This document shows positions 42,842 through 52,221 of a stretch of DNA of 64,000 nucleotides, piece after piece. How positions within the stretch are numbered: the first letter of the stretch is position 1; each line of letters opens with the position of its first letter. The notes beneath the pieces are model-generated. The model had not been told where the DNA came from. It ran no database searches and was given only the letters and a program-made list of their open reading frames with translations. The stretch covers positions 558,001 through 622,000 of the forward strand of contig NZ_JACHNV010000001.1 of NCBI RefSeq assembly GCF_014199535.1, in the 5' to 3' direction. The translations under genes and the position numbers were made by a program. Source of the DNA: Hymenobacter latericoloratus. GTDB lineage: Bacteria; Bacteroidota; Bacteroidia; Cytophagales; Hymenobacteraceae.

Positions 42842-43981
42842 CTACTTGAGCAGCGCCCGGGCAATTACCAGCTTCTGAATTTCGGAGGTGCCTTCGCCAA
42901 TGGTGCACAGCTTAGCGTCGCGGTAATACTTTTCAGCGGGGTAGTCTTTGGTGTAGCCGTAGCCCCCGAAGATCTGTACCCCTTCGTTGGCTACCCGCAC
43001 CGACACCTCTGAGGCATACAGCTTGGCCATAGCCGATTCCAGGTTTACGTTCAGGCCGCGGTCCTTCATATCGGCGGCTCGGTATGTGAGCAGGGAGGCG
43101 GCTTCAATTTCAGTGGCCATGTCGGCCAGCTTAAAGCTGATGCCCTGGAAGTTGCTAATGGGCTGGTTGAACTGCTGGCGCTCCTTGGAGTACTGCAGAG
43201 CCGCCTCGTAAGCTCCCTGGGCAATACCCAGGCTCAGAGCCGCAATGCTGATGCGGCCGCCGTCGAGCACCTTCAGGGCTTGCACGAAGCCGTCGCCTAC
43301 CTGGCCAATGACGTTTTCCTTGGGTACGCGGCAGTCGGTGAAAATCAGCTCCGTGGTTTCGGAGGCGCGCATGCCCAGCTTGTCTTCCTTGCGGCCCGCC
43401 GCGAAGCCCGGCGTACCCTGCTCGATAATAAAGGCCGTCATGCCGCGCGAGTCACCTACCTCCCCGGTTCGGGCAATTACTACGGCCACATTGCCGCTTT
43501 TGCCGTGGGTAATAAAGTTCTTGGCCCCGTTCAGCACGTAATGGTCGCCGTCCAGCACGGCCGTGGTGCGCATGTTCCCGGCGTCCGAGCCGGTGTTGGG
43601 CTCCGTCAGGCCCCAGGCCCCAATCCACTCGCCGGAAGCCAGCTTGGGCAGGTACTTATGCTTCTGCTCCTCGGAGGCGTGCTGCAGAATGTGGCCGGTG
43701 CAGAGCGAGTTGTGGGCGGCCATGCTCAGGCCAATGCTGCCGTCAATCTTGGCCAGTTCGGCAATGGCCGTTACGTATTCCACGTAGCCAAAGCCAGCCC
43801 CCCCGTACTCCTGGGGCACCAATACCCCCATCAGGCCCAACTCGCCGAGCTTATGAAATACTTCTTTGGGGAATTCCTGCGTTTCATCCCAGCGCATCAT
43901 GTGGGGCTTGATGTATTGGGCGCCGAAGTCGCGCACCATCTGGGCAATCATCGTCTGGTTTTCAGTAGTGACCAGTTCCAT
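42842..43981 (-). CDS. Acyl-CoA dehydrogenase
   Basis: The 379-residue flavoprotein catalyses alpha,beta-dehydrogenation of acyl-CoA in fatty-acid or branched-chain degradation. Seen: [20 protein letters not shown], the FAD/substrate-binding [27 protein letters not shown], the signature [20 protein letters not shown], and the catalytic-base region [11 protein letters not shown]. Chain-length preference cannot be told. The ATG at 43981 ([20 protein letters not shown]) is chosen over one 13 codons upstream. A weak promoter (TTG, then TACTTTCG) can be drawn about 90 bp upstream. The gene appears monocistronic. Confidence 0.94.
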   Translation of the reverse strand: MELVTTENQTMIAQMVRDFGAQYIKPHMMRWDETQEFPKEVFHKLGELGLMGVLVPQEYGGAGFGYVEYVTAIAELAKIDGSIGLSMAAHNSLCTGHILQHASEEQKHKYLPKLASGEWIGAWGLTEPNTGSDAGNMRTTAVLDGDHYVLNGAKNFITHGKSGNVAVVIARTGEVGDSRGMTAFIIEQGTPGFAAGRKEDKLGMRASETTELIFTDCRVPKENVIGQVGDGFVQALKVLDGGRISIAALSLGIAQGAYEAALQYSKERQQFNQPISNFQGISFKLADMATEIEAASLLTYRAADMKDRGLNVNLESAMAKLYASEVSVRVANEGVQIFGGYGYTKDYPAEKYYRDAKLCTIGEGTSEIQKLVIARALLK

Positions 43982-44239
43982 GGTAGTAGGGGTGGGGTGG
44001 TAGAGTTTAGTAGAAGCCAAGCAAGCTGGTTGCGAGTAACAGCAACCAAAACGGCCCGGTTTTGGGTCCGCGAAAGTAGGATTTTACTGGCGTACAAGCC
44101 AGTGCAGGATTAAGGCCTCCGCAATGGAATTTTGAAAGGGGGCACTAATTCGGTTTCTTTGAAGGTTTTTTAGGGAAAAACTGCCCGCACGAAGGTAGCC
44201 CTAGTTATTCTGATCCCCCATCTGGTTTTTCCAGTCTGC

Positions 44240-45184
44240 ATGAATCAAGCTGCTTCTCGTTCTTTGTTGCGTCTCTGGCTGTTAGGCCTGCCTCTGCTCC
44301 TGCTTACCTTTTCATGCACTACTTCCCGGGTCCGGCAGCAGAACATTCTGTTTCGCACGGATGGAGCGGGGCGCCTGGATACGGCCCGGCTGCGGGACGT
44401 AGTAAACCGGGCAGAACGCAACTACATCATTCAGCCCAACGACTACCTGGATGTGCGGGTGTACACCAACAAAGGGGAGCGAATTTTGGACCCTAACGGG
44501 GAACTGTTCTTTGGCTCACCCGGCGGAACCAATACCGGCGGAGGGGGCTTTTCCCGGCAGGGTGGGGGCATTGGCATTCAACGGGGCGGACAACAACAGC
44601 AGCAACAGCAGCGCGGGAATGGGCAGCAGGGCGGTATCTCCGAGTTTCTGGTCCAGCATGATGGCATCGTGAAGCTGCCGATGATTGACTACGTGAAAAT
44701 TTCGGGCCTAACGCTGCTGCAGGCTGATAGCATGCTGCAAGTGAAGTACACGGCTTTTTACAAGGACGTGTTTGTGACGACCCGGGTCACCAACAACCGC
44801 ATCATTGTGCTGGGCGCCGCCGCCGGCGGGGCCCGCGTAGTGCAGATGTTCGACGATAATATGAACCTGCTGGAGGTACTGGCCCAAGTGGGCGGTATTT
44901 CGGGCGGCTTTGTTGGTCCTACCAGTAGTAATGGCCAAGCGGGCCGGGCCGATAACATCCGCCTGATTCGGGGTGACCTGAAGAACCCGCAGGTGCAGAT
45001 TATCGACCTGACTACCATTGACGGCATGCGGCGGGCTAACCTACAGGTGGAGCCCAACGATATTATCTACGTAGAGCCCATCCGACGGCCTTTCTACGAG
45101 GCGTTAGCTGACGCTACTCCTCTCTTTTCGTTTCTGGCCGGACTCTCGGGTATTGCTACCCTCATCATTGCCATTTCAAGATAA
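44240..45184 (+). CDS. Wza-type polysaccharide export lipoprotein
   Basis: The 314-residue outer-membrane lipoprotein has a lipobox (LLLTFSC, Cys26) and a Poly_export domain (YIIQPNDYLDVRVYTNKGER, later VQHDGIVKLPMIDYVKISGL) followed by an SLBB-like region (RIIVLGAAAGGARVVQMFDD, then NMNLLEVLAQVGGISGG) and a C-terminal amphipathic helix. A Gly/Gln-rich insert (about residues 95-133, with a run of Gln) interrupts the export domain. Wza homologs form the octameric channel for capsule or exopolysaccharide. It is the first gene of an operon with a Wzc-like kinase and a phosphatase. Confidence 0.92.
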   Translation: MNQAASRSLLRLWLLGLPLLLLTFSCTTSRVRQQNILFRTDGAGRLDTARLRDVVNRAERNYIIQPNDYLDVRVYTNKGERILDPNGELFFGSPGGTNTGGGGFSRQGGGIGIQRGGQQQQQQQRGNGQQGGISEFLVQHDGIVKLPMIDYVKISGLTLLQADSMLQVKYTAFYKDVFVTTRVTNNRIIVLGAAAGGARVVQMFDDNMNLLEVLAQVGGISGGFVGPTSSNGQAGRADNIRLIRGDLKNPQVQIIDLTTIDGMRRANLQVEPNDIIYVEPIRRPFYEALADATPLFSFLAGLSGIATLIIAISR

Positions 45185-45247
45185 GTATAAGCCTGCAGCA
45201 TTTCTTTTAGGCACTGCCTAAAAGATCGTCTCACTACTCATTATTAC

Positions 45248-47707
45248 ATGGCGGCAAAAGAAGAGGCTGAACTGGAAGAACTAATTCGTAATGCGGGCGG
45301 CGGCGAGGCCGAAGAAGCCGACGAGGGCGAAGGCCTTGATTTGACCACCCTGCTCATGGTGGTGCGCAAGAGCCTGCCCTGGATGCTCCTGCTTATCCTG
45401 TTAGGTCTTACCGCATCGTGGCTGTTTCTGCGCTACACTCCTCCCCTCTATAAGTCCACCTCATCAATCAAAATAGATGAGAAAACAGAGGCCGGGGTGC
45501 TGGGCCTGGAAGGCATTGGGGGCGCCGTGGAAAAGCAGCAGAGCATCAACAAGCTCTCGGGGGAGGTAGAGCTCATAAAATCCGATATTATTTACCGTCG
45601 GCTGAAGGACTCCCTGAATCTGTCGGTAAGCTACTATGCCCAGGGCACAGTGCTGGAAAACGAGCTGTACCGAAGCTCCCCGTTCCGGGTGGAGTACACG
45701 GCCTCCCCGCAGGCGGTGTACAACGTGAAGATTGGAGTGCGGCTGCTGCCAGCCAACCGGGTGCGGGTGCAGTATGAATTTCAGAACCAGGAGGAAAGCC
45801 GGGAGTATGCCTTTGGTGAAGCTATTAACGCTCTGGGCTTTACGTTCCGGATTTATCCCACGGACCTGTACTCGGCTGACAAACTGGAGGCCGATTATCA
45901 TTTCGTTATTCATGACGAAGGTAGCCTGAACGCGTACCTGAGTCAGAACCTGCTGGTGGAAATCGGCAACGCCGATGCCAACGTTATCGGCATTTCCTTT
46001 ACCGACCACAATCCGCTCAAAGCCCGGGACATTGTCAATAAGGTCGATTCGGCCTACCTGGTGGAAAAGCTGGCCCGGAAACAGGAGCAAGCCGCCCGGG
46101 CTACCCGCTACATCAACGAGCAGCTGGGGGAGAACCGGAAGGATTTGCAGAGTGCCGAGGAAGATATGCAAGCCTTCGTGAAGCGTAACGGCACGTATGA
46201 TGTGAAAGGTGACGTAGGCCTGATTACAGCCGCGCTGGAGGAGCAGGAGCAGGAGCGGGAAAAGCTGCAAAACCAGATTGACATGTTGGACGAGCTCGGC
46301 CGGCTTCTTAACCAGAAGCGCCTGACTGAGCGCGAGGATGGGGATATTTTCCAGACGATTCCGGCCCTGAGCGAAATCAAGGACCAGCAGCTGGCCCAGC
46401 GCATTACCGAGCTGAGCGACCTGCAGCTGGATTTGAAGCGGGCAGAGCTTTCCTACCAGCCCGGCGCTACTACCGCGCTGCAAACCAAGGAGCTACAGAT
46501 AACCAACACCAAAAAGGTTATCCGGGAGCTGCTGCAGCGCAACCAGCAGCTGGTGCGGCGGCAGCTGGCCAAAATGGATGGCAAGCGGGCCGAACTGGAG
46601 GCCCGCCTGCGCGAGCTGCCCGAAAAGCAAACCGAGCTGGCCCGACTGCAGCGCCCCCTGGAGTTATACGAGAAGTATAACCTGAACATGATGGACAAGA
46701 AGATTGAATTTGGCATTTCGATGGCGGGCACCACCGCCGACTTCCAGATTCTCTCGCCGGCCACGCTACCCGCTACCCCCATTTCGCCGGTAAAGCTGAT
46801 GGTGTATGCCATTGGGCTAGCTGCGGGTATTCTGCTGGGCCTGGGCCTGATTGCCGTGCGCTACCTCATGCACAATACCGTGACCAACGTGCGGGAACTG
46901 GAGCGCAACACCTCCGCCTCGGTGCTGGGTATCATTCCTACCTACGATAAGGAGAAGATGGCCGTCTCGAAGCTGGTGGTGGATAAAAATCCGAAGTCGG
47001 CATTGTCGGAGGCTATCCGCTCCATCCGGACCAACCTGGAGTTTATTTCTTCGTCCAAGAAGAAGCGCCTGATTTCTATTACCTCCACCATCAGCGGGGA
47101 GGGTAAAACCTTCGTGACGGTAAACCTGGCCGGCATTATTGCGGCCTCTGACCAGCGGGTGATTATCCTGGACCTGGACATGCGTAAGCCTAAAGTAAAC
47201 TTGGCCTTCAACGCCGAAAACGTGAAGGGCGTGAGCACCGTCTTGATTGAGAAACACACCTGGCAGGAGTGCGTGCAGCACACTTCCATCCCGACCCTGG
47301 ACTTTATTTCGGCCGGGCCTACCCCCCCCAACCCCTCCGAGCTGATCCTGAGCCCGCGCTTCGATGAGCTGATTCAGGCCCTGCACGAACACTACGATGT
47401 GGTGATGATTGATACCCCGCCAGTGGGCCTGGTGACGGATGGCATCCTGATTATGCGCAAGGCCGATGTGCCGATTTACATTGTGCGCAGCAACTACTCG
47501 AAGAAAGCCTTCCTGAAAAATATCAACAAGCTGATTCGGGTGAATGGCTTCACCAAGCTCAGCACCATTCTGAATGATGCGCAGGGTAGCGGGGGCTATG
47601 GCTATGGCTACGGCTACGGCTATGGCTATGGCTACGGCCAAGGCTACTACGAGGAACCAACGGCCAACCGGGGGTTGCTGAGTCGTTTCCGGAAGCGGAC
47701 ATCTTAA
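45248..47707 (+). CDS. Wzc-type polysaccharide co-polymerase / tyrosine autokinase
   Basis: The 819-residue inner-membrane protein has an acidic cytosolic N-terminus, a first span (near residues 38-58), a Wzz-like periplasmic region with long coiled coils (about 270-480), a second span near 520, and a BY-kinase domain: Walker A STISGEGKTF (about 615), Walker A' VIILDLDMRKP and Walker B MIDTPPVGLVTDG. The tail holds seven Gly-Tyr repeats followed by GQGYYEE (about 783-802), the tyrosine cluster that is autophosphorylated in such kinases. It partners the Wza channel and is reversed by the PHP phosphatase encoded 18 bp downstream. Confidence 0.93.
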   Translation: MAAKEEAELEELIRNAGGGEAEEADEGEGLDLTTLLMVVRKSLPWMLLLILLGLTASWLFLRYTPPLYKSTSSIKIDEKTEAGVLGLEGIGGAVEKQQSINKLSGEVELIKSDIIYRRLKDSLNLSVSYYAQGTVLENELYRSSPFRVEYTASPQAVYNVKIGVRLLPANRVRVQYEFQNQEESREYAFGEAINALGFTFRIYPTDLYSADKLEADYHFVIHDEGSLNAYLSQNLLVEIGNADANVIGISFTDHNPLKARDIVNKVDSAYLVEKLARKQEQAARATRYINEQLGENRKDLQSAEEDMQAFVKRNGTYDVKGDVGLITAALEEQEQEREKLQNQIDMLDELGRLLNQKRLTEREDGDIFQTIPALSEIKDQQLAQRITELSDLQLDLKRAELSYQPGATTALQTKELQITNTKKVIRELLQRNQQLVRRQLAKMDGKRAELEARLRELPEKQTELARLQRPLELYEKYNLNMMDKKIEFGISMAGTTADFQILSPATLPATPISPVKLMVYAIGLAAGILLGLGLIAVRYLMHNTVTNVRELERNTSASVLGIIPTYDKEKMAVSKLVVDKNPKSALSEAIRSIRTNLEFISSSKKKRLISITSTISGEGKTFVTVNLAGIIAASDQRVIILDLDMRKPKVNLAFNAENVKGVSTVLIEKHTWQECVQHTSIPTLDFISAGPTPPNPSELILSPRFDELIQALHEHYDVVMIDTPPVGLVTDGILIMRKADVPIYIVRSNYSKKAFLKNINKLIRVNGFTKLSTILNDAQGSGGYGYGYGYGYGYGYGQGYYEEPTANRGLLSRFRKRTS
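47594..47635 (+). repeat. Hexamer tandem repeat encoding the Gly-Tyr tail of the Wzc kinase
   Basis: Seven consecutive GGCTAT/GGCTAC units, in frame with the kinase, encode Gly-Tyr repeats. The near-identical units allow copy-number change by slippage without breaking the frame. Confidence 0.9.
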
Positions 47708-47725
47708 TTCCGTAGTCTCCGGTAC

Positions 47726-48490
47726 ATGTCCTTTCTGCAGAAGTTATTTGGCTCGGCCGCGAAAGAGCCCGCGGCAGTACCCTCACTGGCCGGCCTGGGC
47801 ACCGACATGCACTCCCATGTGCTGCCCGGCCTCGACGATGGTGCCGAAACCCCGGAACAGTCGGTGGCGCTGCTGCGCCAACTGCAGGAATTGGGCTACC
47901 GCAAGCTGGTGATGACGCCCCACGTAATGGGCGACTTCTACCGCAATACCCCCGAGGGAATCCGGAAAGCGCTGGATGCACTCCGCGCCACTGCCGCCCA
48001 GGCCGGCATTACGGGCCTGGAGCTGGACTGTGCCGCCGAGTACTACCTGGACGAATGGCTGGGCCGCAAACTGGAGCAGAAGGAGCCCCTGCTCAGCTTC
48101 GGGGGCGAGCGGCGCTACGTTCTGTTTGAAACTTCCTACATCAACGAGCCCTTCAACTTCGCCGAAACCGTATTCAACCTGCAGGCCGCGGGCTACCAGC
48201 CGGTGCTGGCCCACCCGGAGCGGTACACTTACCTCTACGGCCGGTTTGAGGAGCTGATCCGGATTCGGGAAAACGGAGTGCTGCTGCAAGTGAACCTGAA
48301 CTCGCTGGTAGGCTACTACTCGGCCGGCGCCAAGCGGGTAGCCGAGAAGCTGATTGATGCCGGCTTGGTGGACATGGTAGGTTCAGACGCGCACAATGGC
48401 AAGCACCTGGAGCACATCCGTAGCAAAGTATTGCGCAGCGACTATTTGCCCCGGCTGCTGAGCCTGCCGCTGCTCAACTCTTCCTTGTAG
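47726..48490 (+). CDS. CpsB/YwqE-type PHP tyrosine-protein phosphatase
   Basis: The 254-residue protein has the PHP metal-binding motifs: TDMHSHVLPGLDDGA near residue 27, VMTPHVMGDFY, VLAHPERYTYL and VGSDAHNGKHL near residue 214. CpsB-type enzymes use Mn ions to dephosphorylate the tyrosine cluster of the partner kinase and so control polymer assembly. The 18-bp spacing after the Wzc gene and the operon context support that pairing strongly. It is cytoplasmic with no signal peptide. Confidence 0.92.
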   Translation: MSFLQKLFGSAAKEPAAVPSLAGLGTDMHSHVLPGLDDGAETPEQSVALLRQLQELGYRKLVMTPHVMGDFYRNTPEGIRKALDALRATAAQAGITGLELDCAAEYYLDEWLGRKLEQKEPLLSFGGERRYVLFETSYINEPFNFAETVFNLQAAGYQPVLAHPERYTYLYGRFEELIRIRENGVLLQVNLNSLVGYYSAGAKRVAEKLIDAGLVDMVGSDAHNGKHLEHIRSKVLRSDYLPRLLSLPLLNSSL

Positions 48491-48531
48491 CCTGCTTATT
48501 CCTTTCTCCCCACCTACTGTACTTCGCATTC

Positions 48532-49536
48532 ATGATTTTTGTCACCGGTGTCAGCGGCCTGGTCGGAAGCTTTTTACTCTCGGCGCTGCTGGAGCGGGGG
48601 CTGCCGGTGCGGGCACTCTATCGGAAACAGCCCCCGGCTTTCAGCGGAGCCGAGCGAGTAGAGTGGGTGGAAGGCGACATCCGGGACGCCCTGGGGCTGC
48701 GCGCCGCGCTGGAAGGGGTAACGCACGTATTTCACTGCGCCGGGCTGGTGTCCTACGCGCCCCAGGACGAAGAGCTGCTGCTGCACATTAACGTAGAAGG
48801 CGCGGCCAACTTGGTAGATGCCTGCCTGGAGCGGCCTGGTATTCGGCTGGGTTTTGTATCATCGGTGGCGGCCCTGGGAGGGGGCACCACGCCGGGGCAG
48901 CCGGAAACAAGTGGCCCCCTGGTGCTGGATGAGAACAGCAAGTGGGACCTGGGCGCTGAGCACAACGCCTACGCTACCTCCAAATACCTGGGCGAGCTGG
49001 AAGTATGGCGCGGAATATCGGAAGGGCTGCGCGCCGTGATGGTCAACCCATCGGTTATTCTGGGGCCGGCCGATTGGGACCGGACGAGCACCCGCCTGTT
49101 TCGGTATGCCTACAATGAGCATCTGTTCTATACTCCCGGCCGCATCAATCTGGTGGACGTGCGCGACGTGGTGGATGCCCTGCTGCGCCTCACGCTGGAT
49201 ACTGATTACAGCGGAGAACGATACGTGCTGAATGGCGGCTCCTTACCCCTGCGCGAGTTCCTGACCCAGGCCGCTACCTGCCTGGGCAAGCGCCCCCCCA
49301 CCGTGGCCGTACCCAAGTGGGCTGCCGAAACTATCTGGCGCCTGGAGCACGTGCGGTCCTTGCTGACGGGGGCACGCCCCCTTATTACCAAAGATACGGC
49401 CCGCGCCGGCCGCCGTGCCACCGAGTACCAAACCCGCAAAATTGAGCAGGCACTGGGAATGCAGTTCCGGCCACTACCTGAAACGATTAGGTGGTGCTGC
49501 GCGGGACTCAAACAAAGCCAGGGGGTAGCGGCGTAG
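48532..49536 (+). CDS. NAD(P)-dependent epimerase/reductase (extended SDR)
   Basis: The 334-residue protein is an extended short-chain dehydrogenase: Rossmann motif VTGVSGLVGSFLL at the N-terminus, VFHCAGLVSYAPQDEE, VSSVAALGGGT, and catalytic YATSK. The middle (VNPSVILGPADWDRTSTRLF) resembles dihydroflavonol-reductase-like enzymes more than UDP-sugar epimerases. It follows the PHP phosphatase by 41 bp and ends the export operon, so a sugar- or lipid-modifying role is possible but unproven. Confidence 0.85.
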   Translation: MIFVTGVSGLVGSFLLSALLERGLPVRALYRKQPPAFSGAERVEWVEGDIRDALGLRAALEGVTHVFHCAGLVSYAPQDEELLLHINVEGAANLVDACLERPGIRLGFVSSVAALGGGTTPGQPETSGPLVLDENSKWDLGAEHNAYATSKYLGELEVWRGISEGLRAVMVNPSVILGPADWDRTSTRLFRYAYNEHLFYTPGRINLVDVRDVVDALLRLTLDTDYSGERYVLNGGSLPLREFLTQAATCLGKRPPTVAVPKWAAETIWRLEHVRSLLTGARPLITKDTARAGRRATEYQTRKIEQALGMQFRPLPETIRWCCAGLKQSQGVAA

Positions 49537-49732
49537 CAGCAGAATTGTGCGCACGCCCCCTGCGCCGTAGAAACGATTCCGCGGCGCCTCAGCTACCCAG
49601 GTACCCCGCAAGAACCCATCGGGCTCCGGTGCGGTTATTGTATATTCAGGGCCTAAGGTTTTTCTAAGAAAAAGAGCCTTATTGACCCCACTAAGTCTGC
49701 CGTTTTGGCGGCTGTGTGTTGATTGTAGCAGT

Positions 49733-51136
49733 ATGAGAATGAACGAGAATTTTGAGGACCGGGACGAGGTGCTGGCTACGGTGCGTCGGTTTGAGCACAT
49801 GGTAGCCCACAACGAACCCGTGTTTTTTGACCTGGCCGATTTTGAAAACATCATCGACCACTATACCAGCAACACCCAGTACGAAAAGGCTCTGCAGGCT
49901 TGCGAGGCCGCCATTGCCCTGTATCCCTTCAGCACGGAGCTGCTCATCGACCGCTCGCAGGTGCTGGCTATGAAAGGCGAGTACGCGGCGGCCAGCACCC
50001 AAATCGAGGACGTAGCCCAGCTCGACCCCGACAATCCCGACGTGGCCGTGACGCGCGGCATCATTGCCACCCAGAAGGGCGAGTTTGCCGAGGCCGTGGC
50101 TTTCTTCCACCAGGCGGCTGAGCGTGCCCAGGACCGCGACGATATTTTCTTCAACCTGGGCCTGGCCTACCAGAGCTGGCAGAAGTTCAAGAGCGCCGCC
50201 AAGTTCTACAAGCAAAGCCTGCGCCTGAACCCGGATAACGACGTGGCCGTGCAGGAACTGCTGTATTGCCTGGAGGTGAGCGAGCGGCTGGAGAAAAACC
50301 TGGAGTTCTTCCGGCGCTTCACCGACGACGACCCGTACTCGGCAGTAGCGTGGTACAACCTGGGGCAGGCCTACTACCGGGCCGGCAAGCTCGATGATGC
50401 CATCAGCGCCTTTGAGTACGCCATCCTGATTGACGGTAAGTTTCATGAGGCCCACGGCTTCCTGGCCAGCGTGTACGTAAGCCAGGAGCGCTACCGGGCG
50501 GCCATCAGTGAGTTTGAGCTAAGCTACCCCGAAGGCCAGCCTACCCCCGAGGCGCTCTGCAACATTGGCGAGTGCCACGAGAAACTGGCCGAGTGGGACC
50601 TGGCCCGCCGTTTCTACCAACGCTCCATCGACCTGGATCCGGAGATGGACGAGGCTTGGTTTGGCATCGGCATTGTGATGAACGTGCAGGAAAAGTATTT
50701 CGAGGCCATTCACTTTTTCCGGAAGGCCGTGAGCCTCTACGAGGAAAGCGTGGAGTACTGGATGGCGCTGGCGGCGGCCGAGTACCAGATTGGCAACATC
50801 GTATCGGCTATTGAGGCCTACGAGAAAGCCGTGGAGGTAGCCCCCGACCATAAGGACGCCTGGCTGAACTGGAGCATCATTCTGTATGAGCAAGGCAACT
50901 TCGACGGGGCCATTGACCTGATGCGCAACGCCGTGGAAATTCAGCCCCTGGAAGCCGAGCTGCACTACCGCCTGTGCGCCTACCTGCTGGCCGGCGGCCG
51001 CTACCGCGAAGCCTATCAGTGCCTGGAAAACGCCCTGGTACTCGACTTCGACAAGCACCGCCTGCTGTTCGACTACTTCCCGGAGCTGGAGTCGCAGAAG
51101 GCCCTGGCCCGGCTGATTGATCAGTACCGGAAATAA
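49733..51136 (+). CDS. Tetratricopeptide-repeat protein
   Basis: The 467-residue soluble protein is made almost wholly of TPR units, about ten of 34 residues each (YEKALQACEAAIALYP, FNLGLAYQSWQKFKSAAKFY, WYNLGQAYYRAGKLDDAISA, NIGECHEKLAEWDLARRFYQ, LNWSIILYEQGNFDGAIDLM). No signal peptide or enzymatic domain. It probably scaffolds a protein complex; partner unknown. The ATG at 49733 precedes a charged N-terminus typical of this Bacteroidota family. A terminator follows. The 196-bp spacer before it shows no recognised element. Confidence 0.88.
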   Translation: MRMNENFEDRDEVLATVRRFEHMVAHNEPVFFDLADFENIIDHYTSNTQYEKALQACEAAIALYPFSTELLIDRSQVLAMKGEYAAASTQIEDVAQLDPDNPDVAVTRGIIATQKGEFAEAVAFFHQAAERAQDRDDIFFNLGLAYQSWQKFKSAAKFYKQSLRLNPDNDVAVQELLYCLEVSERLEKNLEFFRRFTDDDPYSAVAWYNLGQAYYRAGKLDDAISAFEYAILIDGKFHEAHGFLASVYVSQERYRAAISEFELSYPEGQPTPEALCNIGECHEKLAEWDLARRFYQRSIDLDPEMDEAWFGIGIVMNVQEKYFEAIHFFRKAVSLYEESVEYWMALAAAEYQIGNIVSAIEAYEKAVEVAPDHKDAWLNWSIILYEQGNFDGAIDLMRNAVEIQPLEAELHYRLCAYLLAGGRYREAYQCLENALVLDFDKHRLLFDYFPELESQKALARLIDQYRK

Positions 51137-51156
51137 GGAAAACCAGTACCAGAAAC

Positions 51157-51194
51157 AAGGGCCTTACCTGCCGGATGGGGGGTAGGGCCCTTTT
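51157..51194 (+). terminator. Terminator after the TPR gene
   Basis: AAGGGCC pairs with GGCCCTT and TACC with GGTA around a 12-nt loop, followed by TTTTGCTTTTT, about 20 bp after the stop. Confidence 0.75.
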
Positions 51195-51308
51195 GCTTTT
51201 TAAGCAGTTACAGAATTCGGGCGTACTTTTGGCCCTGGCGGCGGCGCTATATAGTCGGCGCATTTGGTTCTCCGTCCCCCGGACTTTCCGTCTTTAAGAC
51301 CCTACAGC

Positions 51309-52142
51309 ATGAATTACACGCTTAACCAACTCCCCGAACGCACCCAGAAGCCGCGCGAGCAAGGCTTTACCATGGTCATGGATAAAGGCCTGAGCGTGCG
51401 CGAGGTAGAAGACTTTCTGGAGGTAGGGGCTACCTACACCGATATTGTGAAGCTGGGTTGGGCTACCTCCTACGTGAACCCCAACCTCAAGCGCAAGCTG
51501 GCGGTGTACAAGGAGGCCGGCATTCCGGTGTATTTCGGCGGAACGTTGTTTGAGGCCTTCATCATCCGCAACCAGTTCGATGATTATCGCCGCCTGCTGG
51601 AAACCTTTGGCATGGAGTACGCCGAGGTATCGGACGGCTCCATCGACCTGAACCACGACAAGAAGCTGGAGTTTATCCGAACCCTGAGCCAGGACGTGAA
51701 GGTACTCTCGGAGGTAGGCTCCAAGGACGCGGAGAAGATTATTCCGCCCTACAAGTGGATTTCGCAGATGAAAACGGAGCTGGAAGCCGGCGCCGTGAAG
51801 GTTATTGGGGAGGCGCGCGAGGCGGGCAACGTGGGTTTGTTCCGGAGCACCGGCGAGGTACGCTCGGGCCTGGTAGAGGAAATTCTGACCCAGATTCCCT
51901 TCGAGAAAATCATTTGGGAAGCCCCGCAGAAAGCGCAGCAGGTGTGGTTTATCAAGCTGCTGGGCGCCAATGTAAACCTGGGCAACATCGCGCCCAACGA
52001 AATTATCAGCCTCGAAACCATCCGCCTGGGTCTGCGCGGCGACACCTTCACTGATTTCCTGGACATGGACAACGTGGATGAGATGTTCAAGCCCGAGCCT
52101 AAGGTAGCCGGCAAGCCTGGCACCTCCATGCCCCGCGGCTAA
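51309..52142 (+). CDS. comA: Phosphosulfolactate synthase
   Basis: The 277-residue protein matches the ComA TIM-barrel family, which adds sulfite to phosphoenolpyruvate to give (2R)-phospho-3-sulfolactate. Seen: FTMVMDKGLSVREVEDFLEV, YTDIVKLGWATSYVNPNLKR, IPVYFGGTLFEAFIIRNQFD, EVSDGSIDLNHDKK and a late LGANVNLGNIAPNEIISLET. In archaea this starts coenzyme M synthesis; in Bacteroidota the role is unsettled, and a route to cysteate for sulfonolipids is my inference. No comB, comC or other sulfonate gene is in the window. The next gene follows within about 80 bp. Confidence 0.88.
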   Translation: MNYTLNQLPERTQKPREQGFTMVMDKGLSVREVEDFLEVGATYTDIVKLGWATSYVNPNLKRKLAVYKEAGIPVYFGGTLFEAFIIRNQFDDYRRLLETFGMEYAEVSDGSIDLNHDKKLEFIRTLSQDVKVLSEVGSKDAEKIIPPYKWISQMKTELEAGAVKVIGEAREAGNVGLFRSTGEVRSGLVEEILTQIPFEKIIWEAPQKAQQVWFIKLLGANVNLGNIAPNEIISLETIRLGLRGDTFTDFLDMDNVDEMFKPEPKVAGKPGTSMPRG

Positions 52143-52221
52143 CCGCTTGCAGAAGCCGCCGTTTTGCTTTACACTTATGAAGGCTGCGCCAACCACTGGC
52201 GCGGCCTTTTACTTATTCGCT

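Noticed and set aside
47594..47635. CRISPR-like or satellite repeat
   Set aside because: The repeats are contiguous hexamers in frame within the kinase gene, with no spacers.
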